A DNA stretch of 64,000 nucleotides from Mesorhizobium sp. CA14 (lineage in GTDB: Bacteria > Pseudomonadota > Alphaproteobacteria > Rhizobiales > Rhizobiaceae), in the NCBI RefSeq assembly GCF_020165195.1, contig NZ_JAIUHR010000003.1:248001-312000 (forward strand). The letters are read 5' to 3'. A model generated the notes under the pieces. That model had not been told where the DNA came from. It searched no databases and saw nothing but the letters and a program-made list of their open reading frames with translations. Of this stretch, positions 1-9,860 are shown piece by piece (positions within the stretch are counted from its first letter, which is position 1; every line of letters starts with the position of its first letter). A program made the translations under genes and the position numbers.

Positions 1-400
1 ATTTGGCTATGATGAAATTTGTTTTGAAACCTGCTCCATCACCATTCCGTGACGAACGGGACGGGAAGAAGGCATGTCCCGGCACATTTGTCGAAAACGG
101 CGATGAAAAGCAAACTGCGGTCGGCAGCCTTTGCGCGATGCGGTGAATTTGTCATGAAGACCGCGGCTTTCCTCCGCCAGCGCGTTGCATTGCCAGATAG
201 CGGTCGCATGTAACGGATTGATGTTGGCCGGCGTCATGTTGCCGACTAAGCCTGTTGCAGATCGGCGGCAAATTGCAGCCGCCGCGGCGCCGCTTCCGTG
301 AAATCCTTCACACCGTGGGCTGCATGTCTGCGGCCGCGGCGAATGCGCCGATCTTCACGCGGCGCTTGCCGCGAATCACCCGCTCGGCTAGTCCAAATCC
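1..400. other. Leader region upstream of parC, no gene recognised
   Basis: No reading frame here resembles a protein I know. A 76-codon minus-strand frame (237 to 7) has no recognisable motif and a composition like translated non-coding DNA. The parC promoter probably lies here, but I cannot place -35 and -10 boxes with confidence. Confidence 0.5.
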
Positions 401-2656
401 ATGGGAAAAAGGCTTTTGCCGCCTGATGACAATGGCGGCGGCGATAAAATCGAACCGGTCGATCTGAAGGAAGCGCTCGAGCGGCGCTATCTTGCTTACG
501 CGCTGTCGACCATCATGCACCGGGCGCTGCCGGATGTGCGCGACGGACTGAAGCCGGTCCATCGCCGCATCATGCATGCCATGCGGCTGCTCAGGCTCAA
601 CCCCGATCAGGGCTTCGCCAAATGCGCCCGCATCGTCGGCGACGTGATGGGTAAGTTCCATCCGCATGGCGACCAGTCGATCTATGACGCGCTGGTGCGG
701 CTGGCGCAGGATTTCTCGATGCGCTACCCGCTGGTCGACGGGCAGGGCAATTTCGGCAACATCGACGGCGATAACGCCGCTGCCATGCGCTACACCGAAG
801 CGCGCATGACCGAGGTGGCGAGCGAGCTGCTTGCCGGCATCACCGAGGACGCGGTCGATTTCCGGCCGACCTACAATGAAGAGGACGAGGAGCCGTCCGT
901 TCTGCCGGGCGCCTTCCCGAACCTGCTCGCCAACGGCTCGTCGGGCATTGCCGTCGGCATGGCGACCTCGATCCCGCCGCACAACGCGGCCGAGCTTTGC
1001 GACGCAGCACTCCATCTGATCGAGCATCCGGAAGCGCCGGTGGCGAAGCTGATGGATTTCGTTCAGGGACCGGATTTCCCGACCGGCGGCATCATCGTCG
1101 ACAGCCGCGCCTCGATTCTCGAAGCCTATGAGACGGGCCGCGGCGGTTTCCGCGTGCGCTCCAAATGGGGCCAGGAGGACCAGGGCAGGGGCACCTGGAG
1201 CATCGTCGTCACCGAGATCCCTTACGGCGTGCAGAAGGCCAGGCTGATCGAGAAGATCGCCGAGCTTTTGATGGCGCGCAAGCTGCCGCTGCTCGAAGAC
1301 ATCCGCGACGAGAGCGCCGAGGACATTCGTATCGTGCTGGTGCCGAAGAGCCGCACTGTCGATCCAGGCCTCCTGATGGAATCGCTCTTCAAGCTCACTG
1401 AGCTTGAAAGCCGTTTCCCGCTCAACATGAACGTTTTGTCGCGCGGCAAGGTGCCGAACGTGCTCTCGCTCAAGGGCGTGCTGAAGGAATGGCTCGACCA
1501 TCGCCGCGAGGTTTTGATCCGCCGCTCGAAATACCGGCTCGGCGAGATCGAGAAGCGGCTGGAAATCCTCGCCGGCTACCTGATCGCCTATCTGAACATC
1601 GATGAGGTGATCAGGATCATCCGCGAGGAGGATGAGCCCAAGCAAGTGATGATGGCCCGCTGGTCGCTCACCGACAACCAGGCCGAAGCCATCCTCAACA
1701 TGCGTCTGCGCGCTTTGCGCAAGCTCGAAGAGATCGAGATCCGCAAGGAGTTCGACGGCCTCACCGAGGAGAAGAAGCAGATCGAGGCCCTGCTGGCGTC
1801 CGACGCCAAGCAATGGTCGACGATCAAGTGGGAAGTCGCCAAGGTCCGCGACACGTTCGGTCCCGAGACCGAACTCGGCAGGCGCCGCACCCAGTTCGCC
1901 GATGCGCCCGAGCATGATCTGACCGACATCGCCCATGCCATGATCGAGCGCGAGCCGGTCACCGTGGTGGTGTCGGAAAAGGGCTGGCTGCGCGCCATGA
2001 AGGGTCACCTGACAGACCATTCGCAGCTCGCCTTCAAGGAAGGCGACAGCCTGAAGCTTGCCTTCCATGCCCAGACCACGGACAAGATCCTGGTCTTCAC
2101 CACCGGCGGCAAGTTCTACACGATCGGCGCCGACCGGCTGCCGGGCGGGCGCGGCCATGGCGAGCCGATCCGCATCATCGTCGACATGGAGAACGACCAG
2201 GACATCGTCACCGCCTTTGTCCATGATCCGAAGCGCAAGCTGCTGCTTGTCTCCTATGACGCCAATGGTTTCGTCGTTTCGGAGGAAGAGGTCGTCGCCA
2301 ACACCCGCAAGGGCAAGCAGGTGATGAACGTCAAGGCGCCGGACGAGGCCAAGCGCTGCATTCCGGTGTCAGGCGACCATCTCGCCATCGTCGGCGAGAA
2401 CCGCAAGATGCTGGTCTTCCCGCTGGCCGAAATCCCGGAAATGGCGCGCGGCAAGGGCGTGCGCCTGCAGAAATACAAGGACGGCGGCGTGCTGGACCTG
2501 AAGACTTTTACGCTCGAGACCGGGCTCTCCTGGCAGGATTCGGCCGATCGCACCTTCACCAAGTCGCGCGAGGAGCTCGCCGAGTGGATCGGTGCGCGCG
2601 CCGCCGCCGGCCGCATGGTGCCGAAGGGTTTCCCGCGGACGGGGAAGTTTGGATGA
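401..2656 (+). CDS. parC: DNA topoisomerase IV subunit A (ParC)
   Basis: 751-residue type IIA topoisomerase A subunit. With ParE it decatenates daughter chromosomes by ATP-driven double-strand passage. The N-terminal breakage-reunion domain is clear from the start: [20 protein letters not shown] around residues 35-55, and the catalytic tyrosine in AMRYTEARM at Tyr131. The C-terminal third holds GyrA/ParC-type beta-pinwheel blades. It is shorter than typical GyrA (about 900 residues) and lacks an obvious GyrA-box, which favours ParC over GyrA. The start [11 protein letters not shown] is the usual rhizobial ParC start, although the ribosome binding site is weak. No parE lies next to it. Confidence 0.95.
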   Translation: MGKRLLPPDDNGGGDKIEPVDLKEALERRYLAYALSTIMHRALPDVRDGLKPVHRRIMHAMRLLRLNPDQGFAKCARIVGDVMGKFHPHGDQSIYDALVRLAQDFSMRYPLVDGQGNFGNIDGDNAAAMRYTEARMTEVASELLAGITEDAVDFRPTYNEEDEEPSVLPGAFPNLLANGSSGIAVGMATSIPPHNAAELCDAALHLIEHPEAPVAKLMDFVQGPDFPTGGIIVDSRASILEAYETGRGGFRVRSKWGQEDQGRGTWSIVVTEIPYGVQKARLIEKIAELLMARKLPLLEDIRDESAEDIRIVLVPKSRTVDPGLLMESLFKLTELESRFPLNMNVLSRGKVPNVLSLKGVLKEWLDHRREVLIRRSKYRLGEIEKRLEILAGYLIAYLNIDEVIRIIREEDEPKQVMMARWSLTDNQAEAILNMRLRALRKLEEIEIRKEFDGLTEEKKQIEALLASDAKQWSTIKWEVAKVRDTFGPETELGRRRTQFADAPEHDLTDIAHAMIEREPVTVVVSEKGWLRAMKGHLTDHSQLAFKEGDSLKLAFHAQTTDKILVFTTGGKFYTIGADRLPGGRGHGEPIRIIVDMENDQDIVTAFVHDPKRKLLLVSYDANGFVVSEEEVVANTRKGKQVMNVKAPDEAKRCIPVSGDHLAIVGENRKMLVFPLAEIPEMARGKGVRLQKYKDGGVLDLKTFTLETGLSWQDSADRTFTKSREELAEWIGARAAAGRMVPKGFPRTGKFG

Positions 2657-2663
2657 GCTGCTG

Positions 2664-2847
2664 ATCTCCCCCCTTGTGGGGGAGATGGCCGGCAGGCCAG
2701 AGGGGGGGCGCTGTCCCGCCGACCTCTCCGTCCAATTCAGAGCGGCCTTCGTCGGTCTTGTCCGTCCAGGCAGACTTTAGCTAGAAAGGTAGCGATCCTT
2801 CGCGCCCCCTCTGTCCTGCCGGACATCTCCCCCACAAGGGGGGAGAT
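2664..2847. repeat. Inverted pair of GC-rich palindromic repeats
   Basis: Two copies of one composite element face each other around a ~90 bp spacer. Copy 1 (2664-2722) begins ATCTCCCCCCTTGTGGGGGA, a hairpin, followed by GGCCGGCAGGCC and AGAGGGGGGCGC. Copy 2 (2802-2847) is its reverse complement, with GTCCTGCCGGAC as the inner palindrome. Related copies occur near 18.6, 20.7, 35.1 and 54.4-54.8 kb. This fills most of the 281 bp between parC and the next gene, which holds no other gene. Confidence 0.9.
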
Positions 2848-2937
2848 TAGCCAATCATTTGGACTATCGTCACGATTGCTGCACTATGATGGTGCATAAG
2901 CATCCATTGAACCATCGGGCAGGGGAGAGACGACGGA

Positions 2938-4134
2938 TTGAAGCGGGCCGAGATCCAGAAGCCGGGGCAGCGACTGTTCGGCCTGTCGACGCCGTTGAGG
3001 GCAGCCGTCATCCCACCGCTGTCGGCGGCGCGCTGGCTCCTGGTGCTGATCGTCGCCGCCGGCGTCTATTTCTTCCACGGTTTCCTGTTCCCGGTGCTGG
3101 CGGCGCTTGTCATCGCCTTCGCCAGCTGGCCGCTCTACCGGCGGCTGCTCACCGCGGTCGGCGGCAACCGCACCGTCGGCGCGACCTTGGCGATCCTCTT
3201 CATCCTCACCTTCCTGGTGGTGCCGATCGCGCTTGCCGGCACCTATGCCATCAACGAACTGCGCGAGTGGGTCACCTGGGCGATCGAGACCAATCGGCAC
3301 GGCGCGGTGACACCCGGTTGGATCGCCACCATGCCGGTGATCGGCGAGTGGCTGAACGAGCAATGGACGGGCTATCTCGGCCATCCGGGCGGCATCGGCG
3401 AATTGATCCAGCTGATCAGCGGCTCCAACATCGGCAGCATCTATCGCGGCGCCTTGGCCGCCGGCGGCAGCGCGTTCAGCCTGATGCTGACGCTTCTGTT
3501 CATGATGATCGCGTTGTTCTTCGCCTATCGCGACGGCGAGTCTTTCGCGGCCCAGGTCGACCGTCTCGGCGAACGCATCCTGCCGACGCGCTGGGAGCGC
3601 ATCTCGCGCGTCGTGCCGGCGACCATCTCCTCGACCGTGACGGGCATGACCATCATCGCCATCGGCGAGGGCCTTGTGCTGGGCATCGCCTATTGGCTCG
3701 CCGGCGTGCCGTCGCCGGTCACGCTCGGCGCGCTCACCGGCATCATGGCGCTGATCCCGGGCGGCGCGCCGCTTTCCTTCACCCTGGTGTCGATCTATCT
3801 CGCCGCCAGCGGCAAGCTTTTCGCCGGTGCGGCCCTGTTCATCTGGGGTGCGGTCGAGCTCTTCATCGTCGACAAGACCTTGCGGCCCAAGCTGGTCGGC
3901 GGCCCGATCAAGCTGCCGTTCCTGCCGACCTTTTTCGGCCTGATCGGCGGCGTCAAGACGATGGGTTTTCTTGGCCTGTTCATTGGCCCGGTCTTGATGG
4001 CGCTGCTCGTCGCCATCTGGCGCGAATGGCTGCGCGAGGTGGAATTGATGGACGAGATTCCGCCAGTGGACGAGGCCGGCGGGCCGCCCCGGATCGAGGC
4101 GGCCGCCGAGCCGAGGAAGATTCAGGCCGGGTGA
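2938..4134 (+). CDS. AI-2E family (PerM/TqsA-type) membrane transporter
   Basis: 398-residue polytopic membrane protein of the AI-2E exporter superfamily. Family members export autoinducer-2 or ions, or act as Na+/H+ antiporters, so the substrate cannot be read from sequence. Hydrophobic segments begin about residue 33 (WLLVLIVAAGVYFF) and recur to about residue 370. The GALTGIMALIPGGAPL stretch near residue 265 is the characteristic conserved loop. Translation appears to start at TTG 2938, preceded by GGGGAGAG about 9 bases upstream. The charged, Pro/Glu-rich C-terminal tail overlaps the convergent EamA gene by 13 bp. Confidence 0.85.
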   Translation: MKRAEIQKPGQRLFGLSTPLRAAVIPPLSAARWLLVLIVAAGVYFFHGFLFPVLAALVIAFASWPLYRRLLTAVGGNRTVGATLAILFILTFLVVPIALAGTYAINELREWVTWAIETNRHGAVTPGWIATMPVIGEWLNEQWTGYLGHPGGIGELIQLISGSNIGSIYRGALAAGGSAFSLMLTLLFMMIALFFAYRDGESFAAQVDRLGERILPTRWERISRVVPATISSTVTGMTIIAIGEGLVLGIAYWLAGVPSPVTLGALTGIMALIPGGAPLSFTLVSIYLAASGKLFAGAALFIWGAVELFIVDKTLRPKLVGGPIKLPFLPTFFGLIGGVKTMGFLGLFIGPVLMALLVAIWREWLREVELMDEIPPVDEAGGPPRIEAAAEPRKIQAG

Positions 4135-5018
4135 TGCACCGCAAGGTCCGCGTGGCGCTTGCGGCCCTCATGCAATTGCCAGAACGAATGCGCGACCAGC
4201 GTTATGATCATGATGCCGCCGCCGATCAGGCTGTTGCGTGACGGTGTCTCGGCGAAGATCATCCACACCCAGACTGGCGCCAGGATCGTTTCCAGGAGAT
4301 AGAACATCGCGACTTCCGCGCCCGATATGTATTTCGGTCCGTTGGCGAGGCAGAAGAACGCGATCGGCATGACGACACCGCCGTTCAGGATGATCCACCA
4401 CGGCGCCGCCACATGGAAGCCTGTCCTGGAAACCATGAACGCCGCCACCCCGAAAGGCAGGATTACCCCGATCAGCGCGGTGAAGCCCATGTCCTTGCCG
4501 CTGGCACGCGAGATGGTGATGGCGCAGGCAATCAGGAAGGAGGAGCACAAAGCCATCAGGTCGCCGAACAGATATCCGGTGCCGACGGAATCGCCGACGA
4601 TGATGGCGACGCCGGCTATCATCAGCGCCATTGCAGCGAGGGTCAGCGGCCGTGGCCGCTCCTTCAGGAACAGCCACGACAGCAGCGCCGCGAAGACGGT
4701 GTTGAAGGCCAGGATGAAGACGAGATCGGCTGTCGATGTATGGTAGACGGCTGTCATGAAGGCGACCGCGCCGAGCCCGTAGATAACCGCCACGATCAGC
4801 CCCGACCAGCCGGGTATCAGTTGCGGCGCATCCTTGCTGAAAGAGCGCCAGACGGCCCACATGATCAGCGCTGCCGCCAAGGTGCAGCTGGTGCGCAGCA
4901 AAAGGATGGTCCAGGCTTCGCCGTCCGCGAGCCGAATCAGCGGGATATCGATGCTCAGCACCAAGCCGCCGATGGCGGTGATCAGGAGGCCTTTCTGGTG
5001 ATCGGTGTGGGAAGACAT
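4122..5018 (-). CDS. DMT-superfamily transporter with two EamA domains
   Basis: 298-residue drug/metabolite transporter-type permease with about ten hydrophobic segments in two tandem EamA halves. The first half starts at LLITAIGGLVLSIDIPLIRL; the second covers roughly residues 150-285. Members of the family export amino acids, cofactors or drugs. The ATG at 5018 (MSSHTDHQKG) places a normal short N-terminus before the first segment. A longer start at 5090 would add 24 residues with no transporter character. It is a single gene convergent with the AI-2E transporter, with 13 bp overlapping tails. Substrate unknown. Confidence 0.8.
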   Translation of the reverse strand: MSSHTDHQKGLLITAIGGLVLSIDIPLIRLADGEAWTILLLRTSCTLAAALIMWAVWRSFSKDAPQLIPGWSGLIVAVIYGLGAVAFMTAVYHTSTADLVFILAFNTVFAALLSWLFLKERPRPLTLAAMALMIAGVAIIVGDSVGTGYLFGDLMALCSSFLIACAITISRASGKDMGFTALIGVILPFGVAAFMVSRTGFHVAAPWWIILNGGVVMPIAFFCLANGPKYISGAEVAMFYLLETILAPVWVWMIFAETPSRNSLIGGGIMIITLVAHSFWQLHEGRKRHADLAVHHPA

Positions 5019-5144
5019 GTGATCGTTCTCGAAACAAAGCGGGAGCGAAGGCCGGCGCGGTTGCGCACTTTCTCGCGCGAGGGCGCGCAAGACCAGCGTC
5101 TTCTCCCTTGAAACACTATAAGGGCGGGTTCGGGAAAACTTGTC

Positions 5145-5909
5145 TTAGCGACTGACCGCTTCGTGGTCGTAGCGTTCCCAGCCTTTCGGGCCGAGATGCT
5201 CCTGCGGCATGAAGCGCATCTTATAATTCATCTTGCGCGAGCCGTTGACCCAGTAGCCGAGATAGACGTGGGGCAGGCCCATCGCCTTGGCTCGGGCGAT
5301 GTGGTCGAGGATCATGAACGTGCCGAGCGAGCGGTCCTCGAAGTCGGGATTGAAGTAGGAATAGACCATCGACAGGCCATCGGCCATCTTGTCGGTGAGT
5401 GCGACGGCGATCAGCTCGCCATGACCTTTGCCGGTGATGAACGTGTCGGGGCCGCGCCGCCGGTATTCGATGATCTTGGTGTCGACATGCGTGTCTTCCA
5501 CCATCATCGCATAGTCGAGCACGGTCATGTCGGACATGCCGCCGCGGCGGTGGCGGGCGTCGAGATAGCTGCGGAAGAGCGAGTATTGCTCGGTCGAGGG
5601 CTGCGCGTCATGCATGGCCCCGACGAGATCGGCGTTGCGCTGGACAACGCGGCGCATGTTGCGGCTGGGGTCGAATTCCTGCGCCAGGATGCGCACCGAG
5701 ACACAGGCGCGGCACGACTCGCAGGCCGGACGGTAGGCGATGTTCTGCGAGCGCCGGAAGCCGCCTTGCGTGAGCAGGTCGTTCATCTCCGGCGCCTTGT
5801 CGCCGACAAGGTGCGTGAACACCTTGCGCTCGAACTGTCCCTCCAGATAGGGGCACGGCGACGGCGCGGTCAGGAAGAACTGCGGCGACTGGGTCGGATG
5901 CTGCGTCAT
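5145..5909 (-). CDS. bpt: Aspartate/glutamate leucyltransferase (Bpt)
   Basis: 254-residue member of the ATE1-like aminoacyl-tRNA-protein transferases. Bpt moves leucine from Leu-tRNA to N-terminal Asp or Glu of proteins, making them N-end-rule substrates for ClpS/ClpAP. The N-terminal part has the family cysteine cluster in [18 protein letters not shown], near residues 57-74, that binds a metal/Fe-S or shapes the tRNA site. The C-terminal GNAT-like fold includes [15 protein letters not shown] near residue 220. Length matches bacterial Bpt. It is a single gene with no obvious operon partner. Confidence 0.93.
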   Translation of the reverse strand: MTQHPTQSPQFFLTAPSPCPYLEGQFERKVFTHLVGDKAPEMNDLLTQGGFRRSQNIAYRPACESCRACVSVRILAQEFDPSRNMRRVVQRNADLVGAMHDAQPSTEQYSLFRSYLDARHRRGGMSDMTVLDYAMMVEDTHVDTKIIEYRRRGPDTFITGKGHGELIAVALTDKMADGLSMVYSYFNPDFEDRSLGTFMILDHIARAKAMGLPHVYLGYWVNGSRKMNYKMRFMPQEHLGPKGWERYDHEAVSR

Positions 5910-6050
5910 CTAATCTTGGAAACGCTCCTGCGAATCGCCCTACCTTTGGCCCGGCCGGCGAAAAATTCAACAGGATTGTGTGGTCGCCACCGGCCCAGCC
6001 TGTTCATACTCTAGCACAAATGGCGCAGCGATAGTGGGCGCAGGCACCAG

Positions 6051-6521
6051 TCAGATGTCGGTGCGGGTGACGACCGTGCCGAGCAAAAGGTCATGCAGCG
6101 TGCGCTTGCGATCCGAGAACAGCGTGACCAGCAGCACCAGCGGCGTCAGGATGACGTTGCCGGCCCAGAACAGCACCGAGTGAACCACGGCCGTCATGCC
6201 GTCGATGCGGCTGCCGTCGAGCTTCTCCAGGCGAATGCCCATGATCTTCATGCCGGTCGTCGCCTGGTCGCGGCTGCCCAGCGTGTTCCAGATGTAGAGG
6301 ATGGCAACCATCGGCACCAGCACCGAAAACAGCGCCCAGCCGAGGCCAAAGGTTAAAAGCCCGAGAATGGCGACCAGGATCGCGAAGGGAATGGTCAGCA
6401 GCGCGACGAAGAAATAGTCGAGCAGGAAGGCGAAGATGCGCCTCGTGCGCACGCCGCGATAAGCGCGGGTGTCCTCGAACCTCGTCGTGATGATCTCTCC
6501 GTCCAATACGCGTGCGTTCAT
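6051..6521 (-). CDS. RDD family membrane protein
   Basis: 156-residue membrane protein with the RDD pattern. An Arg in RTRRIFAFLLDYFF opens the first membrane segment with the family Asp, a second and third segment follow, and the last ends near LLVTLFSDRKRTLHDLL, the typical C-terminal RDD signature. Function is generally unknown; some RDD proteins are Na+/H+ antiporters. ATG 6521 (MNARVLDGE) is chosen because GAGGAACG lies just upstream; a start 7 codons earlier lacks this. It follows the ICMT-like gene on the same strand at about 98 bp, so co-transcription is possible. Confidence 0.85.
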   Translation of the reverse strand: MNARVLDGEIITTRFEDTRAYRGVRTRRIFAFLLDYFFVALLTIPFAILVAILGLLTFGLGWALFSVLVPMVAILYIWNTLGSRDQATTGMKIMGIRLEKLDGSRIDGMTAVVHSVLFWAGNVILTPLVLLVTLFSDRKRTLHDLLLGTVVTRTDI

Positions 6522-6619
6522 GTCGTTCCTCGATCGCGGCACTCGTATGTGCCTGCCTTCTCAAATGGTGAGAATGGCCCGGAATTCAAGGAACATGCCG
6601 GCAACGAACGGGCGCGATG

Positions 6620-7342
6620 TCAGAAGATGCCGGGGCAGAGCCTGTAGCGGACCCGCCCGAGATAGTCGCGATACTCTTCGGTCAGCGCCAGGATGCGCTC
6701 CTCCCGCAGGATGCGATGGATCTGGAACAGGGTGATGATCGCGTAGACGGTGAAATTGTAGAGCGAGAAGCTCGAAAGCAGGAAAAGGATGTGCCCCGCC
6801 AGATAGCCGGCATAGATCGGGTGCCGCACGAAGCGGTAGGCGCCGCCGGTGACGACGCCGCGATTGGCCGGCAGGATAGCAAAGGATCGCCCGAGGGACA
6901 TCTTGCCCCAGATCACCAGCCATAGCGCCAGGAATTGCAGCGGCGCCGCGATATAGAGCGGGATGATGGCGATTCCGTCCTGGAGCGATACGAAACCCGA
7001 GCCGAAACCGGCCGTCAGCGAAATGAACACCGTGAAGGGGCTCCAGTCGCGGACAATCGGTCGGCGCGCCAGCAGCAGCCAGGTAAAAGTCAGCACATCG
7101 GAGATCATGAGCAGCAGTATGTTCAGCCGGCCCGGATCGATGACCATATGGTACGCGCCGCGATAGACGAAGAGTGCGGCGACGGCCAGCGCGATGAAAC
7201 GGAACAGGCCCTCGCGCAGATCGGTGAGGGTCTCGCTGTTTCGCAGCCCGGACCAAAACCCCGTTTCTGCCCCGACAAGGGACTCACTTTTGTAAATCGC
7301 CAACTCTGTTACCCCAGTGATCCCTCGCTGGCACCATTGCAC
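6620..7342 (-). CDS. Isoprenylcysteine carboxyl methyltransferase-like membrane protein
   Basis: 240-residue integral membrane protein with 5-6 hydrophobic segments and the SAM-binding C-terminal signature of the ICMT/PEMT family: YRFVRHPIYAGYL about residue 167, then EERILALTEEYRDYLGRVRY. Bacterial members methylate small lipids or phenolics, or have unknown substrates. The start is uncertain. GTG 7342 gives the length above; a TTG about 14 codons downstream (LAIYKSES) is also plausible. No partner gene indicates the substrate. Confidence 0.7.
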   Translation of the reverse strand: MQWCQRGITGVTELAIYKSESLVGAETGFWSGLRNSETLTDLREGLFRFIALAVAALFVYRGAYHMVIDPGRLNILLLMISDVLTFTWLLLARRPIVRDWSPFTVFISLTAGFGSGFVSLQDGIAIIPLYIAAPLQFLALWLVIWGKMSLGRSFAILPANRGVVTGGAYRFVRHPIYAGYLAGHILFLLSSFSLYNFTVYAIITLFQIHRILREERILALTEEYRDYLGRVRYRLCPGIF

Positions 7343-7481
7343 GTAAGCCTTGCCGTCCAGTTAAGGTTTCGCATGCATTCGGTTGCATTGGCGGATTCGT
7401 CTGCCGAGGGAATGGTGTTGTCTGTTGAACATGACATTCTTCCCGGTCTAGCTTGCTGCGGCGCACAAAGGGGACGGGTTC

Positions 7482-8870
7482 ATGGACTACGACATGCTGG
7501 TCATCGGCAGCGGCCCTTCGGGCCGCCGCGCCGCGGTGCAATCGGCCAAGCTCGGTAAGTCGGTGCTGGTGGTCGACAGGGGCCGGCGCCTGGGCGGCGT
7601 CTCGGTGCATACCGGCACCATCCCGTCGAAGACGCTGCGCGAGACGGTGCTTAATCTATCGGGCTGGCGCGAACGCGGCTTCTACGGGCGCGGCTACCGG
7701 GTCAAGCAGGACATTTCGATCTCGGATCTGGTCGACCGGCTGCACAAGACCCTCGACCATGAAGTCGAGGTGCTGCAGCATCAGTTCATGCGCAACACGG
7801 TGAAGAGCGCGCGCGCCGCAGTGAAGTTCCTCACCCCGAACAAGGCCAGCCTGACCGCCGAGAATGGCGACTACAGCGAGGTCGGCTTCGCCAATGCGCT
7901 GATCGCCGTCGGCACCAGGCCGCACCGGCCGGCCGACGTGCCCTTCGACAGGACGCGCGTCTTCGACAGCGACGAGATGCTGGAACTGCACCATCTGCCG
8001 CGCACGCTAACGGTGATCGGCGCCGGCGTCATCGGCGTCGAATACGCCACCATCTTTTCCGCGCTCGACGTGCCGGTGACACTGGTCGAGCCACGCAACA
8101 CCATCCTCGACTTCATCGATCGCGAGATCGTCGACGACTTCATCCACCAGATGCGCGACCGCGGCATGACCATCCGGCTGGGCAGCACGGTCAAGGAGAT
8201 CGCTTCGAAACCCGACCATGCCGAGGTGACGCTGGCGGATGGCCGCACCATCCGCTCGGAGATGGTGCTCTACGCCGCCGGCCGCACCGGCAATGTCGCC
8301 AGCCTCGGCCTCGACATGGTCGGCATCGAGGCCGACGCCCGCGGCCGCATCAAGGTCGACCCGCACACCTTCCAGACCAGCGTGCCCAACATCTACGCGT
8401 CCGGCGACGTCATCGGCTTCCCGAGTCTTGCCTCGACGTCGATGGAGCAGGGCCGGGTGGCGGCCTGCCATGCCTTCGGCGTCAACCTGCCGCCGCCGCC
8501 CGAGAGCTTCCCGTACGGCATCTACGCCGTGCCGGAGATCTCGACCGTCGGTCTGTCGGAAGAGCAGGTGCGCGAAAGCGGCGCCGCCTATGAGGTCGGC
8601 CTTGCGCGTTTTCGCGAGACCTCACGCGGTCACATCATGGGCGTCTCAAGCGGCTTCCTGAAGCTGTTGTTCTCGGTTGAGACGCGCCGCCTGCTCGGCG
8701 CCCACATCGTCGGCGAGGGTGCCACCGAGCTCATCCACATCGGCCAGGCGGTGATCAATCTCGGCGGCACGGTCGATTTCTTCGTCAACAACACCTTCAA
8801 CTACCCGACGTTGGCCGAGGCCTACAAGATCGCCGGTCTGGACGCCTGGAACCGAATGGGGCAGGGATGA
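7482..8870 (+). CDS. sthA: Soluble pyridine nucleotide transhydrogenase (SthA)
   Basis: 462-residue flavoprotein disulfide-reductase-fold enzyme that equilibrates NADPH + NAD+ with NADP+ + NADH in the cytoplasm. Residues 5-15 carry the FAD-binding GSGPSG. The segment VSVHTGTIPSKTLRE keeps the SthA-type GTIPSK but lacks the redox-active CxxxxC of lipoamide dehydrogenases, which separates it from Lpd. A second dinucleotide fold, VIGAGVIGVEYA, is near residue 180. The dimerisation domain ends the protein. ATG 7482 follows GGGGACGGG. It is monocistronic and convergent with the hydrolase at 8997. Confidence 0.9.
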   Translation: MDYDMLVIGSGPSGRRAAVQSAKLGKSVLVVDRGRRLGGVSVHTGTIPSKTLRETVLNLSGWRERGFYGRGYRVKQDISISDLVDRLHKTLDHEVEVLQHQFMRNTVKSARAAVKFLTPNKASLTAENGDYSEVGFANALIAVGTRPHRPADVPFDRTRVFDSDEMLELHHLPRTLTVIGAGVIGVEYATIFSALDVPVTLVEPRNTILDFIDREIVDDFIHQMRDRGMTIRLGSTVKEIASKPDHAEVTLADGRTIRSEMVLYAAGRTGNVASLGLDMVGIEADARGRIKVDPHTFQTSVPNIYASGDVIGFPSLASTSMEQGRVAACHAFGVNLPPPPESFPYGIYAVPEISTVGLSEEQVRESGAAYEVGLARFRETSRGHIMGVSSGFLKLLFSVETRRLLGAHIVGEGATELIHIGQAVINLGGTVDFFVNNTFNYPTLAEAYKIAGLDAWNRMGQG

Positions 8871-8996
8871 GGGCTTTCCCCTGCGGCTGATCGAGCACTC
8901 GTTCCCCAACGCGTATCCGGACGATGCTCCTGAACCCGTATTGCGAGCGGGCTCGACCTTTTGATTGCCGCACCGAAGCCCGCCTGGCCGGACCGG

Positions 8997-9662
8997 TCAG
9001 GCGATCGCTACAGGTGCTGCCAGCCACTGCCGCACGATCGCGGCGTCCGCATCGCCGAATTCATGGCCCAAGGCGACGATGCGCGCGTCGACCTCGGCGT
9101 GGCGTTCGCTGAACAGCGTCACCAATGCGGGCGCGAACGAACCATAGGTCTGGTCGGCAGCGCCGGCAATGATCAACACGCGGCTGCCGCCGAGGTCGCT
9201 CATCGGCGGTTTGTCGAGCACCGGCATCGCCCGCAACAGCGCTGCTTGCCTGACCAGGCCGGGGTGGAGCAGCATCAGGCTGGAGACGACATTCGCGCCG
9301 TTGGAATAACCAAGGAAGGTCGCGCGTTTCAGGTCGAGCCCCTGCACCTCCACGACGTCCGTCACGAATTGGGCATAGGCTGATGTCTCGGCACGGATGG
9401 AGACCTGCTCGAAGCTGGTCGGCGTGATTCGCTCGAACCAGCGAAATCCTTCCTCTTGGCGGATGCGGCCGCGCGCTGCGACGATAATCGCGTCCGGCGC
9501 GATCTGCCTCGCCAGCGGCAGCATCGTCGTCTCGTCGACACCTGACCCGTGCAGCACGAACAGGCACTCGCCGCTTGCGTTTGCCGGCCTCAGCAGACGG
9601 TAGGGGAAGGTTAGATCCCCGCGCAGGATGCTGTTTTCGTCGCTATATTCGGAAGCGCTCAT
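8997..9662 (-). CDS. Alpha/beta hydrolase (phospholipase/carboxylesterase type)
   Basis: 221-residue esterase-like protein. LFVLHGSGVDETTML gives the oxyanion region, FLGYSNGANVV carries the GxSxG nucleophile serine, and IIAGAADQTY and ALGHEFGDADA supply the Asp and His of the triad. The size and the early HGSG motif match the phospholipase/carboxylesterase (YpfH/MhqO-like) group. ATG 9662 (MSASEYSDEN) is taken as the start. The frame stays open for a further 1.4 kb upstream only because it runs antisense to the next gene. Natural substrate unknown. Confidence 0.8.
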   Translation of the reverse strand: MSASEYSDENSILRGDLTFPYRLLRPANASGECLFVLHGSGVDETTMLPLARQIAPDAIIVAARGRIRQEEGFRWFERITPTSFEQVSIRAETSAYAQFVTDVVEVQGLDLKRATFLGYSNGANVVSSLMLLHPGLVRQAALLRAMPVLDKPPMSDLGGSRVLIIAGAADQTYGSFAPALVTLFSERHAEVDARIVALGHEFGDADAAIVRQWLAAPVAIA

Positions 9663-9860
9663 ATCGATTTGATTCCATGAGAGATTTGTTGATTTGCCGG
9701 CTTCAAAACGGATTGTTTTCGCGCTCCGCGAAAGTTGATTGAACCAGGCGCATTTCAGTCCGTTTCTGCGGCGATACACTCCCCATGGGAGGAATCGAAG
9801 CGGTGCGCCCCGGGGGTCGCATTGCTGGCTATGAACAACCAGCTTTGAGGCCTTTTGTCG

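Noticed and set aside
7..237. 76-codon minus-strand frame upstream of parC
   Set aside because: No recognisable motif and no clear ribosome binding site; treated as non-coding.
308..2224. 638-codon open frame antisense to parC
   Set aside because: It lies wholly opposite a clear ParC gene, has no family motif, and its Arg/His/Asp/Leu-rich composition is the usual mirror of high-GC coding sequence.
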